A stretch of 64,000 nt of DNA from Pseudomonas taiwanensis DSM 21245 (GTDB lineage Bacteria; Pseudomonadota; Gammaproteobacteria; Pseudomonadales; Pseudomonadaceae), in the NCBI RefSeq assembly GCF_000425785.1, contig NZ_AUEC01000028.1, forward strand, positions 28,576-92,575, in the 5' to 3' direction. Of this stretch, positions 57,162-64,000 are shown one piece after another. The notes beneath the pieces are model-generated. The model had not been told where the DNA came from. It made no database searches and saw nothing but the letters and a program-made list of their open reading frames with translations. Both the position numbers and the translations under genes were made by a program. The stretch's first letter is position 1, and the number at the start of each line of letters is the position of its first letter.

Positions 57162-57851
57162 TCACCAGGTCAGGCTCTCGCCTTTGTAGTTGATGAAGCG
57201 CAGACCGGCATTGCCACGTTGAGCTTCGATTTGCTCGACCATGCCACGGGTGCTGGTCAGCACGTCGATTTCGGCGTTTTCGCCACCCATGTCGGTTTTT
57301 ACCCAGCCCGGATGCATGGCCAGCACGCAAAGATCGGGACGCTGCGCCTCGACCACCAGGAAGCTGTTGATCATCGAATTCAGCGCAGCCTTGCTGGCCT
57401 TGTACAAGCACAGTTCGCTGCCATCGGGAATGGTCACGCTGCCCAGGATCGAACTCATGAAGGCCAGTACACCGCTCCCTTCGCGCACTTGGCCAACCAA
57501 ACGGCGGGCGACACGGATGGGCGCAACGGCATTGGTCATGAACAGGTCGCCAACATCGGCTGCCTGCACGCCGTCCACATCCTGGGGCAGAGGCCCCATG
57601 ACGCCCGCATTGACGAATACAAGATCGAACACCTCACCCTGAAGGCTTTGCTTGAGCGCATCGAGCTGGGTGGTGTCGTTCATCTCCAGTTGTTCGATGC
57701 GTACGCCGGGCACCTGGCGCAGTGTGTCGGCCTTCTGCGGATCACGCACCGTTGCGATGACCTTCCAGCCCTTTTCGTGCAGACGCTGTACCAGGCCTAG
57801 GCCCAGTCCACGCGAAGCGCCAATGACAAGGGCGGTTTTTTGAAGGGACAT
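57162..57851 (-). CDS. Short-chain dehydrogenase/reductase
   Basis: A 229-residue Rossmann SDR of the sniffer/C-factor-like type. The cofactor loop is GASRGLG (11-17), NAGVMGPL is the structural motif, and the catalytic serine and YKASK are in FMSSILGSV and LCLYKASKAAL. Substrate unknown; the family is often linked to carbonyl reduction. AAGGAGTCCCCA precedes the ATG. It is 120 bp upstream of the 8-oxoguanine deaminase gene on the same strand. Confidence 0.85.
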   Translation of the reverse strand: MSLQKTALVIGASRGLGLGLVQRLHEKGWKVIATVRDPQKADTLRQVPGVRIEQLEMNDTTQLDALKQSLQGEVFDLVFVNAGVMGPLPQDVDGVQAADVGDLFMTNAVAPIRVARRLVGQVREGSGVLAFMSSILGSVTIPDGSELCLYKASKAALNSMINSFLVVEAQRPDLCVLAMHPGWVKTDMGGENAEIDVLTSTRGMVEQIEAQRGNAGLRFINYKGESLTW

Positions 57852-58216
57852 TGGGGACTCCTTGAGCGTTGGAGGAGAGGGATATTGAGCATAATTCAGC
57901 CGGGCAGAAGCTGCCCGATCTGAATTTGGTTAAAAAATGACCACCTTTGCCAGGCCGTGTGCCGCCGGGCACTGCACTCATTGGCTAACGGGTTATCCAC
58001 AGGCTGCTCCACAGTTAATGTGTGCAACCGATCGGGGTATGATTCGAGACCGGTGGCAAAGTGCTGGGGATAAGTCTTGACCTTTCAGACGTTTGCAGCT
58101 GTCATCAAACGGTGATCAAAATATGATCAAAGCGCTGGAGCCCTTTGATAACGGGCGCTGCCGGGGAGTGCTCATAGCTTATCCACAGGCAGGCCCACAG
58201 TTGTTGTGAGCAAGCT
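57852..58216. other. 365-bp intergenic region with DnaA boxes
   Basis: AT-rich region holding perfect DnaA boxes TTATCCACA at 57993-58001 and 58179-58187, and a one-mismatch box on the other strand at 58065-58073. Two TGATCAAA octamers lie 11 bp apart (58113-58120, 58124-58131). The two boxes sit inside a longer near-repeat (57993-58016 and 58179-58202). The region separates the SDR gene from the 3' end of the yigZ-like gene. Confidence 0.6.
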
Positions 58217-58801
58217 TCAGCCGATTTCCAGAATGATCCGGCCGCGGCTCAGGTCTGCCAGTTGCTGCTGCAAGGTGGGTATGTGTGCCTGGCCTGCGGC
58301 GATGCGCAGGTCGACTCCATTGGCGGTGAACTGTTCGTCCAGCACCAGCCCATCCACTTCGGCCAGGCGCAGTTTCACCAAGGCCAGCTCGCTGAAGGTG
58401 CAACTGCAGGTGTATTCACTGCGTTGGACCAACAACCTTTTCGGCGCTTGTTGCAAGCATTTGTTGGCACCTCCGCCGTAGGCCCGGGCCAGGCCGCCTG
58501 TGCCGAGCTGGATACCGCCGTACCACCGAATGACCAGCACCACCACTTGGTCGCAGTCCTGCGCCTCGATGGCCGCCAGGATCGGCCGCCCGGCCGTGCC
58601 GCCAGGTTCGCCGTCGTCGCTGCTGCGGTATTGCGCGCCCAGTTTCCAGGCCCAGCAGTTGTGGGTGGCGGCCAGGTCGCTGTGGCGTTCGATGAAACTC
58701 ATCGCCTCGGCGGGGCTAGAGATGGGGCCGGCGAGGGTGATGAAGCGGCTCTTGCGGATTTCCTCGCGAAACTCGCAGAGGTCAAGCAGGGTAGAAGGCA
58801 T
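58217..58801 (-). CDS. YigZ/IMPACT family protein
   Basis: A 194-residue protein of the YigZ family (UPF0029 N-terminal plus a ferredoxin-like C-terminal domain). Signatures are KSRFITLAGPI, DDGEPGGTAGRPIL and VIRWYGGIQLGTGGLARAY. The related eukaryotic IMPACT protein regulates Gcn2; the bacterial role is unclear. The length is normal. It starts 6 bp after the stop of the TetR gene, so both are probably read together. Confidence 0.9.
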   Translation of the reverse strand: MPSTLLDLCEFREEIRKSRFITLAGPISSPAEAMSFIERHSDLAATHNCWAWKLGAQYRSSDDGEPGGTAGRPILAAIEAQDCDQVVVLVIRWYGGIQLGTGGLARAYGGGANKCLQQAPKRLLVQRSEYTCSCTFSELALVKLRLAEVDGLVLDEQFTANGVDLRIAAGQAHIPTLQQQLADLSRGRIILEIG

Positions 58802-58807
58802 AAGTGG

Positions 58808-59473
58808 CTATGAGGCGCTCGGCGTGATGCCGCAGCCCTTGAGAATGATGTGGATAAGGTTGTTGCTGGCGTCTTCCATGTCTTGCTTGGTCAGGCGGCT
58901 GCGGCCGGTGACCTGGCAGATCTGTGTGGCGAAGTCGGCATAGTGCTGGGTGCTGCCCCACAGCAGGAAGATCAGGTGTACCGGATCGACCGGGTCCATC
59001 TTGCCGGCGTCGATCCAGGCCTGGAACACCGCGGCCCGGCCTCGGAACCACTCACGGTAGTCGGCGCTGAAATACTCGGTGAGGCAAGTACCGCCGCTGA
59101 TCACTTCCATGGCGAAGATTCTCGACGCTTGTGGGTTGCGCCGGGAGAACTCCATCTTGGTGCGGATGTACTGGCTCAGCGCCACAGCCGGGTCGTCATC
59201 GACGCTGAGGGCGTTGAAGGTGCTGTCCCACAACTCGATGATGTTGCTGAGCACCGCGATATAAAGGCCAAGCTTGTTGGTGAAGTAATAATGCAGGTTA
59301 GCCTTGGGCAGCCCGGCTTTCAGCGCGATGGTATTCATGCTGGTGCCTTTGAAACCATGGCGCGCGAATTCGTCTTCGGCTGCCTGGATGATGGCCTGTT
59401 CGTTTTTCTGGCGGATGCGGCCAGCGGGCTTGCCTGAGGCAGAGAGGCGATGCGCAGGGACTTCAAGGGTCAT
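58808..59473 (-). CDS. TetR family transcriptional regulator
   Basis: A 221-residue repressor with an N-terminal TetR helix-turn-helix (about 20-75, AAEDEFARHGFKGTSMNTIA then GLPKANLHYYFTNK) and a C-terminal ligand domain of the RutR/YcdC type. RutR-like proteins sense pyrimidines, and the neighbourhood deals with purines and beta-alanine (a pyrimidine breakdown product), so a nucleobase signal is plausible but not shown. A perfect DnaA-box nonamer falls inside its coding sequence (58849-58857). Confidence 0.87.
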   Translation of the reverse strand: MTLEVPAHRLSASGKPAGRIRQKNEQAIIQAAEDEFARHGFKGTSMNTIALKAGLPKANLHYYFTNKLGLYIAVLSNIIELWDSTFNALSVDDDPAVALSQYIRTKMEFSRRNPQASRIFAMEVISGGTCLTEYFSADYREWFRGRAAVFQAWIDAGKMDPVDPVHLIFLLWGSTQHYADFATQICQVTGRSRLTKQDMEDASNNLIHIILKGCGITPSAS

Positions 59474-59563
59474 GGACGATTCCGTACGGGTCAGTGGCTG
59501 CGGCTGTCGGACAAGATTACCTTCCTGCGCCGAACTGACAAGCGTTAGCGTCAGAGACAGGCA

Positions 59564-60481
59564 TCAGCGCGTCGCTGCCAGGCTTTCGAGGAAGCTTTCC
59601 AGTACCAGATTCGGCCGGCGTCCCTTGCGGGTCACCCAGCTCAGGCTCAGGTCATAGAAGCGTTGGCCGGGTTTCAGCGCGCGCAGTCGGCCCTGCTGGA
59701 CCCAGAAGCTGGCGTAGTGGTCGGGCAGGTAGCCGATGTAGCGTCCGGTCAGGATCAGAAAGGCCATGCCTTCGCGATCCGATGCACTAGCGGTGCAGTG
59801 CAGGGCCTGATAGTGAGCCTGGATGTCGCTTGGCAGGCGGAACGTAGGGGCGATAGCTTCCTGGCTGTTGAGGCGTGCGTCGTCGATTTGCTGGTCATCG
59901 GCGTAGAACAGTGGGTGCCCCACCGCGCAATAAAGCAGCGAACGCTCGCTGTACAGGGGTTCGTATTCCAATCCTGAAAGAGGGCTGGTCTGCGGTACCA
60001 CGCCGACATGCAGGCTGCCGTCGAGCACACCCTGCTCGACCTGGCTGGGGGCGATCATACGGATGTTGATGCGCACGTCGGGGCCCCGGTCCTTCAGTTC
60101 TGCCAGGGCGTGGGTGATGCGCATGTGCGGCAGGGTCACCAGGTTGTCGGTCAGGCCGATGTTCAGCTCGCCACGCAGGTGCTGGTGCAACCCGTTGACC
60201 TCGGTACGAAAGGTCTCCAGGGCGCTGAGCAACTGCAGCGCCGAGTGATACACCTCGCGTCCCTCCTCGGTAAGCGAGAAGCCGGCGCGTCCGCGCTGGC
60301 ACAGGCGCAAGCCCAGGCGTTGCTCCAGATCGTTCATCTGCTGGCTGATGGCCGAGCGCCCGATGCCCAAGACGTTCTCGGCGGCAGAGAAACCACCGCA
60401 CTCGACTACGCTGCGGTAGATCTTCAGCAGACGAATGTCGAAATCGCTGACTTGTGCGAGAGGGTCGGGACGTCGGCTCAT
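59564..60481 (-). CDS. bauR: LysR family regulator, probable BauR
   Basis: A 305-residue LysR-type regulator with an N-terminal winged helix (about 15-75, GGFSAAENVLGIGRSAISQQMNDLEQRLG) and a periplasmic-binding-like effector domain. It diverges from the beta-alanine transaminase gene, exactly as bauR does from bauA in P. aeruginosa, where BauR activates the operon with beta-alanine. ATG 60481 is taken as start; a TTG 18 bp upstream is an alternative. Neither has a good ribosome binding site. Confidence 0.78.
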   Translation of the reverse strand: MSRRPDPLAQVSDFDIRLLKIYRSVVECGGFSAAENVLGIGRSAISQQMNDLEQRLGLRLCQRGRAGFSLTEEGREVYHSALQLLSALETFRTEVNGLHQHLRGELNIGLTDNLVTLPHMRITHALAELKDRGPDVRINIRMIAPSQVEQGVLDGSLHVGVVPQTSPLSGLEYEPLYSERSLLYCAVGHPLFYADDQQIDDARLNSQEAIAPTFRLPSDIQAHYQALHCTASASDREGMAFLILTGRYIGYLPDHYASFWVQQGRLRALKPGQRFYDLSLSWVTRKGRRPNLVLESFLESLAATR

Positions 60482-60499
60482 AAGTTTAGTCTTGTTCAA

Positions 60500-60530
60500 T
60501 CTGAAGATTAGAAATGTTGGCTTTTTCAGA
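60500..60530. promoter_or_regulatory. Candidate BauR operator
   Basis: TCTGAA (60500-60505) and TTCAGA (60525-60530) form an inverted repeat in the divergent bauR/bauA promoter, about 70-100 bp upstream of bauA. Position fits a LysR recognition site; the binding is inferred. Confidence 0.4.
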
Positions 60531-60599
60531 CTTTATCGCCGTGCCAACTTAGCTGCAACAACATCCATCGTTGCCTAATCGTCTCTCGAGGAACCGCCG

Positions 60600-61946
60600 A
60601 TGAACATGCCGGAAACCGCCCCTGCAGGAATGGCCAGCCAGCTCAAGCTGGATGCGCACTGGATGCCTTACACCGCCAACCGCAACTTCCAGCGCGACCC
60701 ACGTCTGATCGTGGCTGCATCGGGCAACTACCTGACCGATGACAAGGGCCGCAAGATTTTTGACGCCCTGTCGGGCCTGTGGACCTGCGGCGCCGGTCAC
60801 ACGCGTCAGGAAATCACCGAGGCGGTCGCACGTCAGCTCGGCACCCTGGATTACTCCCCCGCGTTTCAGTTCGGGCACCCGCTGTCGTTCCAGTTGGCTG
60901 AGAAAATCGCCGAGCTGACCCCGGGCGACCTGAACCATGTCTTCTATACCAACTCCGGTTCCGAGTGCTGCGACACCGCGCTGAAGATGGTACGTGCCTA
61001 CTGGCGCCTGAAGGGCCAGGCCACCAAGACCAAGATCATCGGCCGCGCCCGTGGCTACCATGGTGTGAACATCGCTGGCACCAGCCTCGGTGGCGTCAAC
61101 GGCAACCGCAAGATGTTCGGCCAGCTGCTGGACGTCGACCACCTGCCTCACACCGTGCTGCCGGCCAACGCCTTCTCCAAGGGCTTGCCGGAGGAGGGCG
61201 GAATCGCCCTGGCCGACGAGATGCTCAAGCTGATCGAACTGCACGATGCCTCGAACATCGCCGCAGTCATCGTCGAGCCCCTGGCCGGTTCGGCTGGCGT
61301 GTTGCCGCCACCGAAGGGGTATCTCAAGCGTCTGCGCGAAATCTGCACCCAGCACAACATCTTGCTGATCTTCGACGAAGTGATCACCGGCTTCGGCCGC
61401 ATGGGCGCCATGACCGGCTCCGAGGCCTTCGGCGTGACCCCTGACCTGATGTGCATCGCCAAGCAGGTCACCAATGGTGCCATCCCGATGGGCGCGGTGA
61501 TCGCCAGCAGCGAGATCTACCAGACCTTCATGAACCAGCCGACCCCGGAATACGCCGTGGAATTCCCACACGGCTACACCTACTCGGCTCATCCAGTGGC
61601 CTGTGCCGCCGGTATCGCCGCGCTCGACTTGCTGCAGAAGGAAAACCTGGTGCAATCGGCTGCCGAGCTGGCGCCGCACTTCGAGAAGCTGCTGCATGGC
61701 GTCAAGGGCACCAAGAATATCGTCGATATCCGCAACTACGGCCTGGCTGGCGCGATCCAGATCGCTGCCCGTGATGGCGATGCCATCGTCCGTCCGTACG
61801 AGGCGGCGATGAAACTGTGGAAAGCCGGCTTCTATGTGCGCTTCGGGGGCGACACCCTGCAGTTCGGGCCAACCTTCAACACCAAGCCGCAGGAGCTGGA
61901 CAGCCTGTTCGATGCGGTAGGCGAAGCCCTGAACCAGATCGACTGA
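60600..61946 (+). CDS. bauA: Beta-alanine:pyruvate aminotransferase
   Basis: Class III PLP transaminase of 448 residues, converting beta-alanine and pyruvate to malonate semialdehyde and alanine. The PLP lysine lies in CIAKQVTNGAIPMG. The cofactor contacts are YTNSGSECCDTALK and IFDEVITGFGRMG, and GLWTCGAGH and EFPHGYTYSAHPVACAAG line the substrate pocket. The opening MNMPETAPAGMASQLKLDAH resembles the P. putida omega-amino acid:pyruvate transaminase. It is followed by mmsA, the next enzyme of the pathway. Confidence 0.95.
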   Translation: MNMPETAPAGMASQLKLDAHWMPYTANRNFQRDPRLIVAASGNYLTDDKGRKIFDALSGLWTCGAGHTRQEITEAVARQLGTLDYSPAFQFGHPLSFQLAEKIAELTPGDLNHVFYTNSGSECCDTALKMVRAYWRLKGQATKTKIIGRARGYHGVNIAGTSLGGVNGNRKMFGQLLDVDHLPHTVLPANAFSKGLPEEGGIALADEMLKLIELHDASNIAAVIVEPLAGSAGVLPPPKGYLKRLREICTQHNILLIFDEVITGFGRMGAMTGSEAFGVTPDLMCIAKQVTNGAIPMGAVIASSEIYQTFMNQPTPEYAVEFPHGYTYSAHPVACAAGIAALDLLQKENLVQSAAELAPHFEKLLHGVKGTKNIVDIRNYGLAGAIQIAARDGDAIVRPYEAAMKLWKAGFYVRFGGDTLQFGPTFNTKPQELDSLFDAVGEALNQID

Positions 61947-61966
61947 CCTTTCCGACTTTGACGTAG

Positions 61967-61987
61967 GGCGCGTGCTCAGCACGCGCC
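61967..61987 (+). promoter_or_regulatory. Hairpin between bauA and mmsA
   Basis: GGCGCGTGCT and AGCACGCGCC form a perfect 10-bp palindrome about one base, 20 bp after bauA and 30 bp before mmsA. It has no T-run; it may attenuate or stabilise the transcript. Confidence 0.45.
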
Positions 61988-62017
61988 TGGCTCAACCCTC
62001 TTTATCTGGAGTTATGC

Positions 62018-63511
62018 ATGAGCATTGTTCAGCACCTGATCCACGGCGAGCTGGTTACTAAAGGCGAGCGCACTGCCGATGTGTTCAACCCGTCCACTGG
62101 CCAGGCAGTTCGAAAGGTCGAGCTGGCCAGTCGTGCAACCGTTCAGCAAGCCATCGATTCGGCCAAGGCTGCCTTCCCGGCCTGGCGCAACACCCCGCCT
62201 GCCAAGCGTGCTCAGGTCATGTTCCGCTTCAAGCAGTTGCTGGAGCAGAACGAAGCCAAGATCTCGCAGATGATCAGCGAAGAGCACGGCAAGACCCTGG
62301 AAGACGCCGCTGGTGAACTGAAGCGCGGTATCGAGAACGTGGAGTTCGCTTGTGCTGCCCCTGAAGTGTTGAAAGGCGAGTACAGCCGCAACGTTGGCCC
62401 GAATATCGATGCCTGGTCCGACTTCCAGCCGCTGGGTGTGGTTGCCGGTATCACCCCATTCAACTTCCCGGCCATGGTTCCGCTGTGGATGTATCCATTG
62501 GCCATCGCTTGCGGTAACGCATTCATCCTCAAGCCCTCCGAGCGCGACCCGAGTTCCACGCTGTTCATTGCCCAGTTGCTGCTTGAGGCCGGTTTGCCAA
62601 AAGGCATCCTCAACGTGGTCCACGGTGACAAGGAAGCCGTGGATGCGCTGATCGAGGCGCCTGAGGTCAAGGCGCTGAGCTTCGTGGGTTCGACCCCGAT
62701 CGCCGAGTACATCTACGCTGAAGGCACCAAGCGCGGCAAGCGTGTGCAGGCGCTGGGCGGAGCCAAGAACCATGCGGTACTGATGCCGGATGCCGACCTG
62801 GACAACGCGGTCAGTGCACTTATGGGCGCGGCGTATGGTTCGTGCGGCGAGCGTTGCATGGCGATTTCGGTCGCGGTCTGCGTGGGTGACCAGGTGGCCG
62901 ATGCGCTGATTGCCAAACTGGAGCCGCAGATCAAGGCACTGAAGATTGGTGCCGGCACTGCTTGCGGTCTGGACATGGGCCCGCTGGTAACCGCTGCGGC
63001 TCGCGACAAGGTGGTCGGTTATATCGACGACGGCGTTGCCGCTGGTGCCAAACTGGTGGTCGATGGCCGTGGCTACCGCGTGTCGGGCAATGAGGATGGT
63101 TACTTCGTAGGTGGCACGCTGTTCGACAACGTGACGCCAGAGATGCGCATCTATAAAGAAGAGATCTTCGGCCCGGTGTTGTGCGTCGTGCGCGTGAACA
63201 GCCTGGAGCAGGCCATGCAGCTGATCAATGATCACGAGTATGGCAACGGCACCTGCATCTTCACCCGTGACGGCGAAGCTGCACGCCTGTTCTGCGACGA
63301 GATCGAAGTGGGCATGGTCGGCGTCAACGTCCCGCTGCCGGTGCCGGTGGCTTACCACAGCTTCGGCGGCTGGAAGCGTTCGCTGTTCGGCGACCTGCAC
63401 GCCTATGGTCCGGATGGCGTGCGCTTCTATACCCGTCGCAAGGCGATCACCCAGCGTTGGCCGCAGCGTGCGAGCCACGAGGCTTCGCAGTTCGCGTTCC
63501 CAAGCCTGTAA
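62018..63511 (+). CDS. mmsA: CoA-acylating methylmalonate/malonate semialdehyde dehydrogenase
   Basis: A 497-residue aldehyde dehydrogenase that converts malonate or methylmalonate semialdehyde to acetyl- or propionyl-CoA, with loss of carbon dioxide. The catalytic cysteine is in GSCGERCMA, and the cofactor loop region is FVGSTPIAEYIY. The MmsA-specific N-terminus reads HGELVTKGERTADVFNPSTG. GGAG lies 6 bp before ATG 62018. Paired with bauA it completes beta-alanine breakdown (bauC role). A strong terminator follows. Confidence 0.94.
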   Translation: MSIVQHLIHGELVTKGERTADVFNPSTGQAVRKVELASRATVQQAIDSAKAAFPAWRNTPPAKRAQVMFRFKQLLEQNEAKISQMISEEHGKTLEDAAGELKRGIENVEFACAAPEVLKGEYSRNVGPNIDAWSDFQPLGVVAGITPFNFPAMVPLWMYPLAIACGNAFILKPSERDPSSTLFIAQLLLEAGLPKGILNVVHGDKEAVDALIEAPEVKALSFVGSTPIAEYIYAEGTKRGKRVQALGGAKNHAVLMPDADLDNAVSALMGAAYGSCGERCMAISVAVCVGDQVADALIAKLEPQIKALKIGAGTACGLDMGPLVTAAARDKVVGYIDDGVAAGAKLVVDGRGYRVSGNEDGYFVGGTLFDNVTPEMRIYKEEIFGPVLCVVRVNSLEQAMQLINDHEYGNGTCIFTRDGEAARLFCDEIEVGMVGVNVPLPVPVAYHSFGGWKRSLFGDLHAYGPDGVRFYTRRKAITQRWPQRASHEASQFAFPSL

Positions 63512-63524
63512 GGGTTGCGATAGC

Positions 63525-63560
63525 AGCGGGGGAGGCCGAAAGGCCTCCCCCGCTTTGTTT
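63525..63560 (+). terminator. Rho-independent terminator after mmsA
   Basis: Perfect 13-bp stem AGCGGGGGAGGCC (63525-63537) with 63542-63554 and a GAAA tetraloop, followed by TTGTTT. This is the strongest terminator in the window. Confidence 0.9.
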
Positions 63561-63591
63561 CCAGTGGCGTCCTTGCAGACCAACCGGGTAG

Positions 63592-63640
63592 GCGAGAGCC
63601 TTGCTCGCGATGCGCCGCGAGGGCGGCGCTCGATCTACAA
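63592..63640. repeat. Interspersed REP-like repeat, copy 3 (inverted)
   Basis: GAGAGCCTTGCTCGCGATGC then GCCGCGAGGGCGGCGCTCGATC is the reverse complement of the unit at 17585-17632 and 13021-13060. It sits just after the mmsA terminator. Confidence 0.6.
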
Positions 63641-63725
63641 ACCGCTGAATGCATCGCGGCGGGCACCTGGCGGCCTCGATACGGTCCGTGTTTGCCATTA
63701 TTTCAATTTAAATGAACATTAACGG

Positions 63726-63753
63726 TTGACGGCCTCTCGAATCCCCTTATAAT
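63726..63753 (+). promoter_or_regulatory. Tandem rRNA-type promoter 1
   Basis: TTGACG (63726-63731), 16-bp spacer, TATAAT (63748-63753), then a GCGCCCC discriminator. First of three promoters of the same design. Confidence 0.75.
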
Positions 63754-63846
63754 GCGCCCCACTTCCGACGCAGTCGAAACGAAAAACTCCTTGTTAATCA
63801 ACAGGTTGAGCGTTTAGAAAGCAATCGGAAGCGCTGAAAGAGGTGG

Positions 63847-63874
63847 TTGACAGCGTTTTAAAACGCTGTATTAT
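63847..63874 (+). promoter_or_regulatory. Tandem rRNA-type promoter 2 with palindromic spacer
   Basis: TTGACA (63847-63852), 16-bp spacer, TATTAT (63869-63874), then TCGCCTCCC. The perfect palindrome CAGCGTTTTAAAACGCTG (63851-63868) fills the spacer and touches the -35. Confidence 0.75.
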
Positions 63875-63956
63875 TCGCCTCCCGCTACGAGAGATCGCAG
63901 CGAGTCAAGTGTTTGAAGCTAAACGAGTTTCTCGCAAAAAACTTCAAAATAAACGC

Positions 63957-63984
63957 TTGACAGCAAATGAGGAAAGCGTAGAAT
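63957..63984 (+). promoter_or_regulatory. Tandem rRNA-type promoter 3
   Basis: TTGACA (63957-63962), 16-bp spacer, TAGAAT (63979-63984) and a GCGCGCC discriminator. The AT-rich bases before the -35 (AAAAAACTTCAAAATAAA) fit an UP element. The order and design predict a 16S rRNA gene just beyond the window. Confidence 0.82.
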
Positions 63985-64000
63985 GCGCGCCTCGGTTGAG

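Noticed and set aside
57993..58187. Chromosomal replication origin
   Set aside because: DnaA boxes are present but the usual oriC neighbours (dnaA, dnaN, rpmH, gidA, parAB) are not in the window.

Overview
This is a chromosomal window from a Pseudomonas, most likely the P. putida group. The DNA is GC-rich, most genes have good Shine-Dalgarno sequences, and Pseudomonas-type REP palindromes lie between genes. Gene order matches what I recall of P. putida (aco cluster, accBC-aroQ-dsbD, speA, copA-cueR, bauA-mmsA, then an rRNA operon) and of P. aeruginosa (accC-accB-aroQ-dsbD-ctpL-gcbA-DUF2333-NUDIX-yciH-speA). No search was run, so species and homology statements rest on recognised motifs and remembered gene order. 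Layout: 1-5262 is a cell-wall and lipoate block (rlpA, cut by the window edge, then dacA, a YbeD-family gene, lipB, lipA and ldcA). 5503-10835 is the acetoin catabolic operon acoX-acoA-acoB-acoC-adh on the minus strand. A sigma-54 promoter precedes it, and its activator gene acoR diverges from it. 13136-23315 holds accC-accB-aroQ, dsbD, a chemoreceptor, a GcbA-type diguanylate cyclase, DUF2333 and a NUDIX hydrolase. 23604-26041 holds yciH and speA. 26121-26594 is an AT-richer insert carrying a solitary polymorphic-toxin type 44 domain with its own ribosome binding site. A MATE pump follows, then the alpha-2-macroglobulin/pbpC periplasmic defence and repair pair. 36040-40489 holds an orphan TpsB transporter, a PprB-like regulator, an A24 prepilin peptidase and two DUF4136 lipoproteins. 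40512-46207 holds cmoM, a MazG-like enzyme, a MaoC/FabG4/thiolase module and an AraC regulator. 46211-51913 holds a dCache chemoreceptor and a CueR copper regulon (cueR, copA, a small exported protein, copZ). 52073-59473 holds a Bcr/CflA pump, an ArsR-like regulator, two purine deaminases, an SDR, a YigZ protein and a TetR regulator. 59564-63511 is the beta-alanine pathway (bauR, bauA, mmsA). The window ends in three tandem 16-bp-spacer promoters typical of an rRNA operon that must start just outside. How it fits together: AcoR with sigma-54 RNA polymerase should switch on acoX and the acetoin dehydrogenase complex, and adh feeds 2,3-butanediol into it. CueR should act at two nearly identical boxes to start copA-cueR and copZ. 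BauR should control transamination of beta-alanine to malonate semialdehyde, which MmsA converts to acetyl-CoA. Most noteworthy: five perfect DnaA boxes within 5.2 kb (53692-58857), a solitary toxin domain with an overlapping membrane ORF, a pprB/prepilin peptidase pair with no Flp pilus genes beside it, a tandem TTGTACAA element, and a FabG4/MaoC/thiolase layout shared with mycobacteria.
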